Assembly: GCA_905188085.1 (NCBI GenBank)
Contig: CAJJKN010000011.1
Location: 1 to 47,742, forward strand
Direction: 5' to 3'
Origin: an uncultured Bacillota bacterium
Lineage (GTDB): Bacteria > Bacillota > Clostridia > Christensenellales > QAND01
Length of the DNA: 47,742 nt
Position 1 is the stretch's first letter. Each line of letters begins with the position of its first letter. A model generated the notes under the pieces. It was not told the origin of the DNA. It saw nothing but the letters and a program-made list of their open reading frames with translations, and searched no databases. The position numbers and the translations under genes are program-made. This document shows, one piece after another, positions 1 through 7,498 of the stretch.

Positions 1-1
1 A

Positions 2-70
2 TTGCGGTTTGCAATTCGTGAAGGCGGCAGAACGGTAGGGGCCGGCGTAGTAACGGGTATCATCGAATAA
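2..70 (+). CDS. tuf: Elongation factor Tu, C-terminal end only (partial)
   Basis: The open frame entering from the left edge encodes LRFAIREGGRTVGAGVVTG and ends in IIE-stop, which is the nearly invariant C-terminus of EF-Tu, the GTPase that carries aminoacyl-tRNA to the ribosome. Only the last 22 codons lie in the window. In Firmicutes tuf commonly ends the rpsL-rpsG-fusA-tuf operon immediately before the S10 operon, which is the order here. A strong terminator follows 11 bases after the stop. Confidence 0.93.
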   Translation: MRFAIREGGRTVGAGVVTGIIE

Positions 71-80
71 GGAAAAAGAG

Positions 81-110
81 AAAGGACCGCACAAAGCGGT
101 CCTTTTTTTG
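81..110 (+). terminator. Rho-independent terminator of the tuf operon
   Basis: A perfect inverted repeat (AAAGGACCGC at 81-90, GCGGTCCTTT at 96-105) with loop ACAAA is followed by a T run. It ends the str/tuf transcript, so the S10 operon needs its own promoter. Confidence 0.93.
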
Positions 111-120
111 TGCCCCAAAA

Positions 121-142
121 ACCACTCACCTAGGAGAGTGGT
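121..142. repeat. Short inverted repeat just after the tuf terminator
   Basis: ACCACTC (121-127) pairs with GAGTGGT (136-142) around an 8-base loop. No T run follows on the + strand, so it is not an obvious terminator. It sits about 110 bases before a decayed IS200-type transposase and could be an imperfect hairpin of the kind found at IS200/IS605 ends. That link is only a suggestion. Confidence 0.4.
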
Positions 143-250
143 AAAAAAGAAGACGAATGAAGAAGATGAAGAAAAAAGAACCCCATTGCAAAAAAGCGCG
201 GTCCGGCAACGGCACGGGAAAAAGCAAGGGGGGTCAAAAAATTAAACAGT

Positions 251-510
251 TTATCGTATACGAAACGGAATTGTAAATACCACATAGTATTTGCACCGAA
301 ATATCGAAGAAAAGTATTTTATGGAGAAAAAGGAAAAAGATAGGAAGAATGCTGAGAACACTATGTGAATGGAAAAGGGGTAAGATAGTAGGAGAAGAAG
401 TATGTATAGATCACATACATATGTTGGTAGAAACCCGACAGAATATTCCGTATCGAGTTTTATGGGACACATATATAAGAAATACGCCCGGCTTTGCCGG
501 GGGATTTTTA
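251..510 (+). pseudogene. Decayed IS200/IS605-family Y1 (HUH) transposase TnpA remnant
   Basis: Three overlapping frames each encode a consecutive block of an IS200-type TnpA. The frame through 251 gives LSYTKRNCKYHIVFAPKY and then RRKVFYG, matching the family N-terminus. After a one-base shift in the A-rich stretch near 326-340, the frame through 349 gives MLRTLCEW and then CIDHIHMLVE, which contains the HxH half of the HUH nuclease motif. After a second shift near 435 another frame gives EYSVSSFMGHI, normally followed by KGKS. The rest, including the catalytic tyrosine helix, is missing or unrecognisable, although GYVRCDEIARN near 550 may be a trace of the downstream GYYV block. An intact TnpA is about 130-155 residues. 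No intact element ends, target duplication or tnpB were seen. It is a dead remnant in a gene-free purine-rich tract. Confidence 0.8.
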
Positions 511-1458
511 TTGTGTACGGAAAATTGTAGTGGACACGGAGGGTATGTACGATGTGATGAGATTGCACGGAATTTTCAAACAGTGGGGAAATTATGGTTA
601 AGAAAGATATGGTTAAGAAAGATAGGGAATAAGGAGAGAAGCGGAGGGTGGTGATTGATGGGATAAGAGAAAATGAACGAAAGAGAAGGACGCGTATGTA
701 TGTAACAAAAGATAGGGAGAGTGTTTAGCAGAAAAAAGGAGGGGCAAAGTAGAGAGCGGAATGCAAAAAAAGAGAGAACGTAGAGGAAAACTATCTGGAT
801 CAGTCCCCTATGAGTGCTGGCATTTTGGAAAATATTAGCAATTGAGTTTTGTAGGATATACAAAGGGGAACATGTATCGATGCAGCATAAGTAATTCAGT
901 GAATGAAAATGTGCGGTTTGAAACTAGCAGCAGAAGGAATATTTTTTAGAAGCGATGAAAAAAGCGAAGCATAACGGGGAAGGGCCGCAGGATAAGATTG
1001 GGGGAAACGGGTGGGTATTTCAAAGGCAAAAAGAGGTGATGTATGAAATAAAGGGAGTAAAGAGATATATGATAGAAAGATATTAGAATAGAGATGGATG
1101 CAAAAGAAAATTGTGATGTACGAAGGTAAAGTGTGATAGGGAATAAGATTTTGAAAGCGGCTTAAAAGGGGTTATATAATAGAAAATACCGTAAGGGATC
1201 GCGTTTACATAAAAACATTTCCAAAAGAGAAAAGAGAAGTGTGGGGAATAGGGCGGATGTTGTGTAGGGGAGAAAGATAGAGCGAGCATAGAAGAATATG
1301 CGCGGAGTTTAAGAGGAATAGGGGAGAGATTAAATCATGAAAGAGGTAGATAAAAGGAGAGAAATATGTGGTAAAATAATAGAAAACAGCGTAAAATGAC
1401 GGCGGTTGAAAAAGAAAAAAACAGAACGTAAAAAATGAGATGTGAGGCAAAAAAAGCC
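511..1458. other. Gene-free purine-rich spacer upstream of the S10 promoter
   Basis: About 950 bases with no credible gene. The + strand is dominated by A and G: bases 661-720 contain only 12 pyrimidines. Minus-strand open frames here translate to low-complexity F/S/L/P/Y-rich sequence with no ribosome-binding site and no recognisable domain, as expected from a pyrimidine-rich strand. Apart from a tandem 15-base duplication at 594-623 I see nothing structured. Two further spacers of the same character lie at 29985-30833 and 44033-44640. Confidence 0.6.
594..623 (+). repeat. Tandem 15-bp direct duplication
   Basis: ATGGTTAAGAAAGAT occurs twice back to back (594-608 and 609-623) inside the purine-rich spacer, the signature of slippage in DNA under little constraint. 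Confidence 0.85.
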
Positions 1459-1487
1459 TTGCATTTTTTGATGTGTTAAGGTATACT
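1459..1487 (+). promoter_or_regulatory. Promoter of the S10-spc-alpha operon
   Basis: The -35 TTGCAT (1459-1464) and -10 TATACT (1482-1487) are separated by exactly 17 bases. This is the only good sigma-A-type promoter in the 190 bases before rpsJ. Initiation near 1494 would give a leader of roughly 185 nucleotides. Confidence 0.82.
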
Positions 1488-1530
1488 CTATTAGTCTCTG
1501 TATGCGTATGTGTACGGAATAGGGAAGAAG

Positions 1531-1663
1531 CGGAAGGTTGCCGGCATCGGCAAAGCCGGGTAATTTCCGTGGACCAGGCCCGAAAATCGGGCGGCGAGCC
1601 CCACTCGCCGCGTGTATCCATAAAAATGGGCACACACGGAAGCGTGTAAATGGGGTATCGAAA
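1531..1663 (+). promoter_or_regulatory. Structured 5' leader of the S10 operon mRNA
   Basis: Several hairpins lie one after another. A two-layer stem has CGGAA (1531-1535) with TTCCG (1565-1569) enclosing CCGGC/GCCGG. GCCCGA-AAA-TCGGGC spans 1578-1592. GCGGCGAG-CCCCA-CTCGCCGC spans 1591-1611 and competes with the previous stem for two bases. CCAT-AAAA-ATGG and ACACG-GAAG-CGTGT lie near 1618-1650. None is followed by a T run, so a plain terminator is unlikely. In Escherichia coli the S10 leader is bound by L4. Whether this unrelated-looking leader has a ribosomal-protein ligand is inference. Confidence 0.55.
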
Positions 1664-1677
1664 AAAGGAGGAAAAAA

Positions 1678-1986
1678 ATGCCGAGCCAAAAAATTCGTAT
1701 TAAGCTTAAAGCCTACGATCATAATCTCATCGACCAGAGCGCCGAGAGAATCGTAGAAACTGCCAAGCGGTCCGGTGCCAAAATTTCTGGCCCGATTCCG
1801 CTGCCGACGGACAAGGAAATCATCACCGTTTTGCGTGCAACGCACAAGTATAAGGACGCACGGGAACAATTTGAAATTAAAACGCATAAGCGCATTATCG
1901 ATATCCTGGATCCCACGTCCAAAACAGTTGATTCTTTGATGAGACTGGATCTTCCGGCTGGCGTGGATATCGAAATTAAGCTTTGA
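1678..1986 (+). CDS. rpsJ: 30S ribosomal protein S10 (NusE)
   Basis: A 102-residue protein of standard length starting MPSQKIRIKLKAYDHNLID, with the S10 core GPIPLPTDKE and the conserved THKYKDAREQFE...THKR block. S10 sits in the 30S head and also acts as NusE in NusB-dependent antitermination on boxA RNA. It is the first gene of the long ribosomal-protein operon. AAAGGAGG lies about 7 bases before the ATG. The leader upstream may control the whole operon. Confidence 0.98.
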   Translation: MPSQKIRIKLKAYDHNLIDQSAERIVETAKRSGAKISGPIPLPTDKEIITVLRATHKYKDAREQFEIKTHKRIIDILDPTSKTVDSLMRLDLPAGVDIEIKL

Positions 1987-2008
1987 TGCAGTGCTGGAGG
2001 TGACGGAC

Positions 2009-2638
2009 GTGAAAAAAGCAATATTAGCAAAGAAACTGGGCATGACTCAGGTGTATGCGCAGGATGGCACAGTCGTCCCGGTGACGGTGCTGCAAGCGGG
2101 TCCCTGCTATGTTGTGCAGAAGAAGACAATGGAAAAAGACGGCTATGAAGCAGTGCAGCTTGGTTTTGATGCGGCACGCGAAAAGCTGTTGAACAAGCCC
2201 CAGAAGGGCCATCTGGCCAAAGCGGGCGTGGGCATGCTGCGCAGCCTTCGCGAGTTCAAACTGGAAGATGCCGCTTCCTACGAAGTGGGCCAGGAAGTGA
2301 AAGCGGATGTGTTTGCTGAAGGAGATCGCGTGGATGTAAGCGGGACTTCCAAGGGCAAGGGGTTTGCCGGCGTAATCAAACGCCACAACCAACACAGAGG
2401 CCGCATGACGCATGGCTCCGGGTTCCACAGAGCACCGGGTTCCATGGGCGGCGCTTCGAGCCCGTCTCGCGTTTTCAAGAGCAAAAACCTGCCGGGTCAT
2501 TTGGGCGCGGTGAAGGTGACAACCCAGAACTTAACGATCGTTTCGGTCAACGCCGAGAAAAACGTCATTCTTGTCAAGGGCGCAGTGCCCGGGCCGAACG
2601 GCGCGCTGGTGAGCGTGGTCGATTCGGTGAAGAACTGA
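2009..2638 (+). CDS. rplC: 50S ribosomal protein L3
   Basis: I place the start at GTG 2009 because translation from there gives VKKAILAKKLGMTQVY, the conserved L3 N-terminus, and GGAGG at 1996-2000 is correctly spaced. The longer frame starting at 1991 would overlap this Shine-Dalgarno sequence. The predicted protein is 209 residues. The C-terminal half carries HGSGFHRAPGSMGG and PSRVFKSKNLPGHLG, the loop that reaches toward the peptidyl-transferase centre. L3 is a primary 23S rRNA binder that helps initiate 50S assembly. Confidence 0.97.
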   Translation: MKKAILAKKLGMTQVYAQDGTVVPVTVLQAGPCYVVQKKTMEKDGYEAVQLGFDAAREKLLNKPQKGHLAKAGVGMLRSLREFKLEDAASYEVGQEVKADVFAEGDRVDVSGTSKGKGFAGVIKRHNQHRGRMTHGSGFHRAPGSMGGASSPSRVFKSKNLPGHLGAVKVTTQNLTIVSVNAEKNVILVKGAVPGPNGALVSVVDSVKN

Positions 2639-2657
2639 GCCAAGGAGGGAATTCCAA

Positions 2658-3284
2658 ATGCCGAAGGTTGATATCCTCAACATGGAAGGCAGCGTTGTGG
2701 ATTCTTTGGAGCTGAACGACGCCGTATTTGGCATCGAGCCCAACCATAATGCGCTGCACCAGGTTGTGAAAGCACAGCTGGCCAACAAGCGCCAAGGAAC
2801 GCAGAGCGCGTTGACCAGATCCGAAGTAAGTGGCGGCGGCATCAAACCGTGGCGCCAAAAAGGCACAGGCCGTGCCCGCCAGGGTTCTACCCGCAGTCCG
2901 CAATGGCGTCATGGCGGCGTTGTGTTTGCACCCAAACCGCGCAGCTATCGTCAGGATGTAAACAAGAAAGTAAGAAAGCTGGCCATGTGCAGTGCGCTGT
3001 CCGCGAAAGTGGCAGACGGTACGATGGTCGTGTTGGATCAGATCGGTTTTGAAAAACCGTCTACCAAAGCGATGGTCAAAATGTTGGATGCGTTGAAAGT
3101 GAACGGAAAAGCGTTGGTTGTATTGCCGGAGGGCAATGTGGAAGTGGATCTTTCCGCCCGCAACATCCCCGGTGTAAAAACCACGGTAACCGGCACGCTG
3201 AACGTATATGACATTATGAAATACGACCACTTTGTCATCACCAAAGACGCTGTGGTTAAGGTGCAGGAGGTATACGCAAAATGA
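2658..3284 (+). CDS. rplD: 50S ribosomal protein L4
   Basis: A 208-residue L4/L1-family protein. The characteristic extended loop is present as SGGGIKPWRQKGTGRARQG followed by STRSPQWRHGG. It lines the peptide exit tunnel and is where macrolide-resistance mutations occur in other bacteria. The ATG is preceded by AAGGAGGG. The stop overlaps the rplW start (ATGA), indicating coupled translation. In enterobacteria L4 is the autogenous repressor of this operon. Nothing in this window proves that role here. Confidence 0.98.
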   Translation: MPKVDILNMEGSVVDSLELNDAVFGIEPNHNALHQVVKAQLANKRQGTQSALTRSEVSGGGIKPWRQKGTGRARQGSTRSPQWRHGGVVFAPKPRSYRQDVNKKVRKLAMCSALSAKVADGTMVVLDQIGFEKPSTKAMVKMLDALKVNGKALVVLPEGNVEVDLSARNIPGVKTTVTGTLNVYDIMKYDHFVITKDAVVKVQEVYAK

Positions 3285-3577
3285 GCAATGCGCATGACAT
3301 CATCCTCCGCCCGGTGCTGACGGAAAAAACGTATCAGGACATGAACGAAAAGCGTTACGCTTTCATCGTGCATCCCGATGCAAACCGTACAGCGATTAAG
3401 CAGGCTGTTGAAGAAATTTTCAATGTAGAAGTAAAGAAGGTAAACATTGTGAATACCTTGGGCAAAATCAAACGCCAGGGTATGACCAAGGGCCGCAGAG
3501 CTTCTTTGAAAAAGGCGTATGTGATCTTGAAAGAGAACAGCGCGCCGATCGAATTCTTTGAAGGCATGGCGCAATAA
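3281..3577 (+). CDS. rplW: 50S ribosomal protein L23
   Basis: A 98-residue L23 beginning MSNAHDIILRPVLTEKTY, with the RYAFIVHPDANRTAIKQAVE block that forms the alpha/beta fold at the exit-tunnel mouth. L23 is the docking site for signal recognition particle and trigger factor. It overlaps rplD by 4 bases. The GKIKRQGMTKGRRASLKKAYV loop is typical of the family. Confidence 0.97.
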   Translation: MSNAHDIILRPVLTEKTYQDMNEKRYAFIVHPDANRTAIKQAVEEIFNVEVKKVNIVNTLGKIKRQGMTKGRRASLKKAYVILKENSAPIEFFEGMAQ

Positions 3578-3606
3578 GCGCAAGCAATAACGGGAGGAAA
3601 CGGAGT

Positions 3607-4440
3607 ATGGCAATCAAGAAATACAAGCCGACATCGCCGGGCCGCCGTTTTATGACAGTCACTGATTACAGTGGCTTGAGCAAAACAGCGCCTGAACGTT
3701 CGTTGTTGGTCGATTTGAGAAAATCCGGCGGGCGTAACGCTCATGGCCGTATCACCGTGCGCCATAGAGGCGGCGGAAACAAGAGAAAATACCGTATCAT
3801 CGACTTCAAACGTACCAAAGACGGCATTCCCGCCAAAGTGGCTACGATTGAATACGATCCGAACCGTACCTGCTTCATTGCGTTGATCCACTATGCAGAC
3901 GGCGAAAAGAGCTACATTCTGGCTCCGATCGGCCTGAAAGTGGGCGACACGGTGATGAGTGGCGAAAACGCGGATATTATGCCGGGTAACTGCCTGCCGA
4001 TCCGCAGCATTCCGCTGGGTACTGTGATCCACAACATTGAACTGCGCGTAGGCACCGGCGGACAGATGTGCCGCACGGCCGGCTGTGCAGCGCAGTTGAT
4101 GGCAAAAGAAGGCAAATACGCACAGGTGCGTCTCCCCTCCGGGGAAGTTCGCATGGTGCCGATGGATGCCCGTGCTTCGATCGGCCAGGTTTCCAACGAA
4201 GACCATGAGAACGTAAACCTGGGTAAAGCGGGCCGCAAACGTGTGCGCGGCGTGCGCCCGACGGTACGCGGTTCTGTAATGAACCCGGTAGACCATCCGC
4301 ACGGCGGTGGTGAAGGTAAAGCGCCGGTGGGCCGTCCCGGACCGATGACCCCCTGGGGTAAACCGGCACTGGGCTATAAGACCCGCAAGAAGAATGCTCC
4401 GACGGATAAGTTTATTGTACGTCGTAGAGGCAGCAAGTAA
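3607..4440 (+). CDS. rplB: 50S ribosomal protein L2
   Basis: A 277-residue L2 of normal length. The N-terminal block reads MAIKKYKPTSPGRRFMTV. The C-terminal region contains NPVDHPHGGGEGKAP around residues 227-241 and GRPGPMTPWGKPALGYKTR. The histidine of the DHPH motif (about residue 230) corresponds to the universally conserved residue close to the peptidyl-transferase centre. L2 bridges the subunits and is required for their association. A GGGAGG ribosome-binding site lies 9-10 bases before the ATG. Confidence 0.98.
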   Translation: MAIKKYKPTSPGRRFMTVTDYSGLSKTAPERSLLVDLRKSGGRNAHGRITVRHRGGGNKRKYRIIDFKRTKDGIPAKVATIEYDPNRTCFIALIHYADGEKSYILAPIGLKVGDTVMSGENADIMPGNCLPIRSIPLGTVIHNIELRVGTGGQMCRTAGCAAQLMAKEGKYAQVRLPSGEVRMVPMDARASIGQVSNEDHENVNLGKAGRKRVRGVRPTVRGSVMNPVDHPHGGGEGKAPVGRPGPMTPWGKPALGYKTRKKNAPTDKFIVRRRGSK

Positions 4441-4457
4441 GAAAGGAGGATGGCATA

Positions 4458-4739
4458 ATGTCCCGTTCAGTAAAAAAAGGACCTTTCGTACAAGAAAGAT
4501 TGCTGGCGCGTGTGCAGCAAATGAATGAAAAGAACGAGAAGAAAGTCTTGAAGAGCTGGTCTCGTTCCTCCACCATCTTCCCTGACATGGTAGGCCATAC
4601 GATTGCCGTACATGACGGCCGCAAACATGTGCCTGTCTATATCATTGAGGATATGGTCGGCCACAAGCTCGGCGAATTTGCACCGACCAGGACCTATCGC
4701 GGCCATGCCGGCAGCGAAAAGTCCTCCTCGTCTAGATAA
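4458..4739 (+). CDS. rpsS: 30S ribosomal protein S19
   Basis: A 93-residue S19 starting MSRSVKKGPFVQERLL, with SRSSTIFPDMVGHTIAVHDG and HKLGEFAPTRTYRGH, the block that contacts 16S rRNA in the 30S head beside S13. AAAGGAGGA precedes the ATG. It lies between rplB and rplV as in nearly all bacteria. Confidence 0.98.
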   Translation: MSRSVKKGPFVQERLLARVQQMNEKNEKKVLKSWSRSSTIFPDMVGHTIAVHDGRKHVPVYIIEDMVGHKLGEFAPTRTYRGHAGSEKSSSSR

Positions 4740-4754
4740 GGGAAGGAGATTGAC

Positions 4755-5141
4755 ATGGCAACGCGTCAAAAAGAAAAAGCGGCTCGTAGAGCAGAAACTC
4801 GTGACAGACGGCCGAAAGCCGTTGTACGGTATGCAAGAATCGCGCCGAGAAAAGCGCGCGCAGTGATCGATCAGATCCGCGGCAAATCCCTGGCAGAAGC
4901 GGAAGGCATCCTGATGCTTTCTCCCAGAGGCGCGAGTGAAATTGTGTATAAACTGGTAGAATCCGCCGCGGCTAACGCGGAAAACAACCTGGATATGGCG
5001 CGCGATACGCTGTATGTGGCTGAGATTTATGCCGATGGCGGCCCGTCGCTCAAACGTTATCGTCCCCGCGCTCAAGGGCGTGCGGCCGGTATTTTGAAGC
5101 GCACGAGTCACATCACCGTCATCTTGGATCAGGTTAAGTAG
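4755..5141 (+). CDS. rplV: 50S ribosomal protein L22
   Basis: A 128-residue L22. The core begins at AVVRYARIAPRKARAVIDQI, typical of the family, and the C-terminal hairpin RYRPRAQGRAAGILKRTSH extends into the exit tunnel opposite L4. The N-terminal stretch MATRQKEKAARRAETRDRRP is a basic extension of about 20 residues ahead of the usual start of the fold. That makes the protein longer than the common 110 residues, as in many Clostridia. Confidence 0.96.
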   Translation: MATRQKEKAARRAETRDRRPKAVVRYARIAPRKARAVIDQIRGKSLAEAEGILMLSPRGASEIVYKLVESAAANAENNLDMARDTLYVAEIYADGGPSLKRYRPRAQGRAAGILKRTSHITVILDQVK

Positions 5142-5152
5142 GAGGGTGTAGT

Positions 5153-5824
5153 ATGGGCCAGAAAGTTAATCCGCACGGTTTCCGTGTTGGTGTAATCAAA
5201 GATTGGGATACGCGCTGGTTCGCAAATGGCAAAGCCTTCGCCGATAACCTGATCTCGGATTATGAAATCCGTGAATTTTTGAAAAAGAAATTGTATGCTG
5301 CCGGCATTGCAAAGATTGAAATTGAACGCGCAGCAGGCAAGATTACCGTGAATATCCACACCGCAAAACCGGGCATTGTGATCGGCCGCGGCGGCGCAGG
5401 CGTGGAAGCGTTGAAAAAAGAGTTGAACAAAGTTGCTGGCGCGCCCTGCAATATCAACATCATTGAAGTGAAACGTGCTGAAACCAACGCACAGTTGGTA
5501 GCAGAAAACGTAGCACAGCAGCTGGAACGGCGTATTTCTTTCCGCCGTGCCATGAAGCAATCCATCGGCCGCAGCATGAAAGCGGGCGCCAAGGGCATCA
5601 AAATTACCTGCGGCGGTCGTTTGGGCGGTGCGGAAATTGCCCGCAGCGAAAGCTATCATGAAGGCAGCATTCCGCTGCAGACGCTGCGTGCGGATATCGA
5701 TTACGGATTCGCCGAAGCGCATACGACCTACGGCCGTATCGGCGTGAAGGTTTGGATCTACAAAGGCGAAGTGCTGAATGCGCGCAAAGCGCGTCCGGCT
5801 GCCAAGGAAGGAGGCAGAGCCTAA
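5153..5824 (+). CDS. rpsC: 30S ribosomal protein S3
   Basis: A 223-residue S3 starting MGQKVNPHGFRVGVIKDW. The KH-type RNA-binding domain is visible as PGIVIGRGGAGVEALKKEL near residues 79-97. The C-terminal domain includes GLKI-type GAKGIKITCGGRLGGAEIAR and TYGRIGVKVWIYKGE. S3 lines the mRNA entry channel with S4 and S5 and takes part in mRNA helicase activity. The gene stops 3 bases before the rplP start. Confidence 0.98.
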   Translation: MGQKVNPHGFRVGVIKDWDTRWFANGKAFADNLISDYEIREFLKKKLYAAGIAKIEIERAAGKITVNIHTAKPGIVIGRGGAGVEALKKELNKVAGAPCNINIIEVKRAETNAQLVAENVAQQLERRISFRRAMKQSIGRSMKAGAKGIKITCGGRLGGAEIARSESYHEGSIPLQTLRADIDYGFAEAHTTYGRIGVKVWIYKGEVLNARKARPAAKEGGRA

Positions 5825-5827
5825 GCC

Positions 5828-6265
5828 ATGTTGATGCCTAAACGTGTGAAACGCAGAAGAGTACATCGCGGACGCATGAAAGGGACCGAAACCAGAGGCA
5901 CCGTTGTTTCTTACGGTGAATATGGTTTGCAGGCTCTGGATCCGTGCTGGATTACTTCCAACCAGATTGAAGCAGCCCGTGTTGCCATGACCCGTTATAT
6001 CAAACGTGGCGGGCAAGTATGGATTAAGATTTTCCCGCACAAGCCTGTTACCCAAAAGCCGGCTGAAACCCGAATGGGTTCCGGTAAAGGCGCACCGGAG
6101 TACTGGGTTGCAGTGGTACGTCCCGGCCGTGTAATGTTTGAAATCGCCGGTGTACCGGAAGAGACCGCCCGCGAAGCGCTGCGCTTGGCTATGCATAAGC
6201 TGCCCTGCCGCTGCAAATTCGTGAAGAAGGGCGAAGATACTGCCGTAGGTGGTGAAACGAAATGA
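5828..6265 (+). CDS. rplP: 50S ribosomal protein L16
   Basis: A 145-residue L16 beginning MLMPKRVKRRRVHRGRMKG, exactly the family N-terminus, with RYIKRGGQVWIKIFPHKPVT and GSGKGAPEYWVAVVRPGR. L16 organises the A-site side of the 50S and is needed for late assembly. The ribosome-binding site lies within the end of rpsC (AAGGAGGC), and the rpmC start overlaps the end of this gene by 4 bases, so the three genes are translationally coupled. Confidence 0.98.
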   Translation: MLMPKRVKRRRVHRGRMKGTETRGTVVSYGEYGLQALDPCWITSNQIEAARVAMTRYIKRGGQVWIKIFPHKPVTQKPAETRMGSGKGAPEYWVAVVRPGRVMFEIAGVPEETAREALRLAMHKLPCRCKFVKKGEDTAVGGETK

Positions 6266-6474
6266 AAGCGAAACAACTGCATGAAATGACGACCGAAGAG
6301 CTGACCAGCAAAGTGGCGGAACTCAAAGGGGAATTGTTTAACCTTCGTTTTCAGCTCGCTACCGGACAGCTTCAAAATCCGATGAGCATTAAACTGACCA
6401 AACGTGACATCGCAAAGGCACAGACCATCTTGCGTGAACGTGAAATCAAAGCCGCTGCTGGCGGCCAGGCGTAA
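6262..6474 (+). CDS. rpmC: 50S ribosomal protein L29
   Basis: A 70-residue protein with the two-helix L29 pattern: MKAKQLHEMTTEELTSKV, LKGELFNLRFQLATGQL, then the conserved RDIAKAQTILRERE. L29 sits at the tunnel exit next to L23. It overlaps rplP (ATGA). Confidence 0.97.
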   Translation: MKAKQLHEMTTEELTSKVAELKGELFNLRFQLATGQLQNPMSIKLTKRDIAKAQTILREREIKAAAGGQA

Positions 6475-6487
6475 GGAGGGCTAAAAA

Positions 6488-6745
6488 GTGGAACAAAGAG
6501 GCCATCGCAAAACGAGAACCGGTATCGTCGTATCCGATAAGATGGATAAGACGGTCGTGGTAGCCATTGCCACCCACGAAAAGCACCGTCTTTATGGCAA
6601 AACCTACAAGAAAACCACGCGCTTGAAAGCACATGACGAAAACAACACATGTGGCGTAGGCGATAAGGTTTCCATCATGGAGACCCGCCACCTTTCCAAG
6701 GACAAAAACTGGCGCGTAGTAGAGATTATCGAAAAGGCCAAGTAA
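6488..6745 (+). CDS. rpsQ: 30S ribosomal protein S17
   Basis: An 85-residue OB-fold protein starting at GTG 6488, with AGGAGGG just upstream. The motifs RTGIVVSDKMDKTVVVAI and KTYKKTTRLKAHDE are diagnostic of S17, which binds 16S rRNA helices 7 and 11 and is a primary assembly protein. No in-frame ATG offers a better start. Confidence 0.97.
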   Translation: MEQRGHRKTRTGIVVSDKMDKTVVVAIATHEKHRLYGKTYKKTTRLKAHDENNTCGVGDKVSIMETRHLSKDKNWRVVEIIEKAK

Positions 6746-6769
6746 GAGCCAGAAAGGGAGGACAACGCC

Positions 6770-7138
6770 ATGATTCAACCGCAAACCAGGTTGAAAGTTG
6801 CCGACAACAGCGGCGCAAAAGAAATCATGTGTATCAAGGTGCTGGGCGGCTCGTTCCGCAAAACCGGCAACATCGGCGACGTAATTATCGCCTCTGTGAA
6901 AAGTGCTGCGCCGGGCGGGGTCGTCAAGAAAAAGGATGTTGTACGTGCTGTCATCGTTCGTTCCTCGAAAGGGATCAACAGACCGGACGGCTCTTACATC
7001 CGCTTTGACGATAACGCAGCGGTGATTATAAACGACCAAAAACAGCCTCGTGGAACCCGTATTTTCGGACCAGTGGCCCGGGAACTCCGTGAGAGAGACT
7101 ATATGAAGATTGTTTCTCTTGCGCCCGAAGTGCTGTAA
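6770..7138 (+). CDS. rplN: 50S ribosomal protein L14
   Basis: A 122-residue L14 of exact family length: MIQPQTRLKVADNSGAKEI, KKKDVVRAVIVR and GTRIFGPVARELRERD. L14 forms part of the intersubunit surface and contacts 16S helix 14. It is the first gene of the classical spc block, which here continues the S10 operon without a break. Confidence 0.98.
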   Translation: MIQPQTRLKVADNSGAKEIMCIKVLGGSFRKTGNIGDVIIASVKSAAPGGVVKKKDVVRAVIVRSSKGINRPDGSYIRFDDNAAVIINDQKQPRGTRIFGPVARELRERDYMKIVSLAPEVL

Positions 7139-7152
7139 GGAGGATGGAACAT

Positions 7153-7476
7153 ATGGTCAAAAAATTACATGTACGGAAAGACGACACGGTTGTTGTAATT
7201 TCCGGCAAAGATAAAGGCAAGCAGGGCAAAGTGCTTCGCGCGCTGCCCAAAGCAGGCAAGATCGTTGTGGAAAACGTTAATGTTGTTGCTCGCCATACCA
7301 AACCGAAAGGGCAGGGCGATCCCGGCGGAATTATCCGCTCCGAAGCGCCGATCTATGCTTCCAAGGTGATGCTGGTATGCGATAAATGCAGCAAAGCAAC
7401 GCGCGTTTCTTACAAGATTCTTCCGGACGGCAAGAAAGTCCGCGTTTGCAAAAAATGCGCGGCTGAACTTGGCTGA
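7153..7476 (+). CDS. rplX: 50S ribosomal protein L24 with two CxxC pairs
   Basis: I start it at ATG 7153 because an upstream in-frame ATG at 7144 abuts the AGGAGG sequence (7138-7143) and leaves no spacing. From 7153 the protein reads MVKKLHVRKDDTVVVISGKD and is 107 residues. The N-terminal KOW/SH3-like barrel (GKDKGKQGKVLR) is followed by a tail with CDKCSKATRV and VCKKCAAEL. These two CxxC pairs could bind zinc, as in L24 of many Firmicutes. L24 is an early 23S binder at the tunnel exit. Confidence 0.96.
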   Translation: MVKKLHVRKDDTVVVISGKDKGKQGKVLRALPKAGKIVVENVNVVARHTKPKGQGDPGGIIRSEAPIYASKVMLVCDKCSKATRVSYKILPDGKKVRVCKKCAAELG

Positions 7477-7498
7477 GTGCCACAAGGAGGGTAAGTAA

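Noticed and set aside
487..515. CCCGGC-TTT-GCCGGG hairpin with following T-rich bases as a terminator of a live gene
   Set aside because: No intact gene lies upstream; it may be a leftover of the insertion element. The same bases in inverted form at 1551-1560 look like coincidence.
251..568. Minus-strand open frames in the purine-rich spacers, rich in F, S, P, L and Y, as membrane proteins
   Set aside because: The composition follows from the pyrimidine-rich strand; no start with a ribosome-binding site and no similarity to any family.
349..654. A 101-codon open frame containing CIDHIHMLVE as a real gene
   Set aside because: Only its first third matches a transposase; the parts before and after that match lie in other frames, so it is a piece of a pseudogene.
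1330..2043. Long minus-strand open frames opposite rpsJ, rplC, rplD, rplB, rpsC and other ribosomal genes
   Set aside because: They are antisense shadows of strongly conserved genes, lack ribosome-binding sites and encode no recognisable domain.
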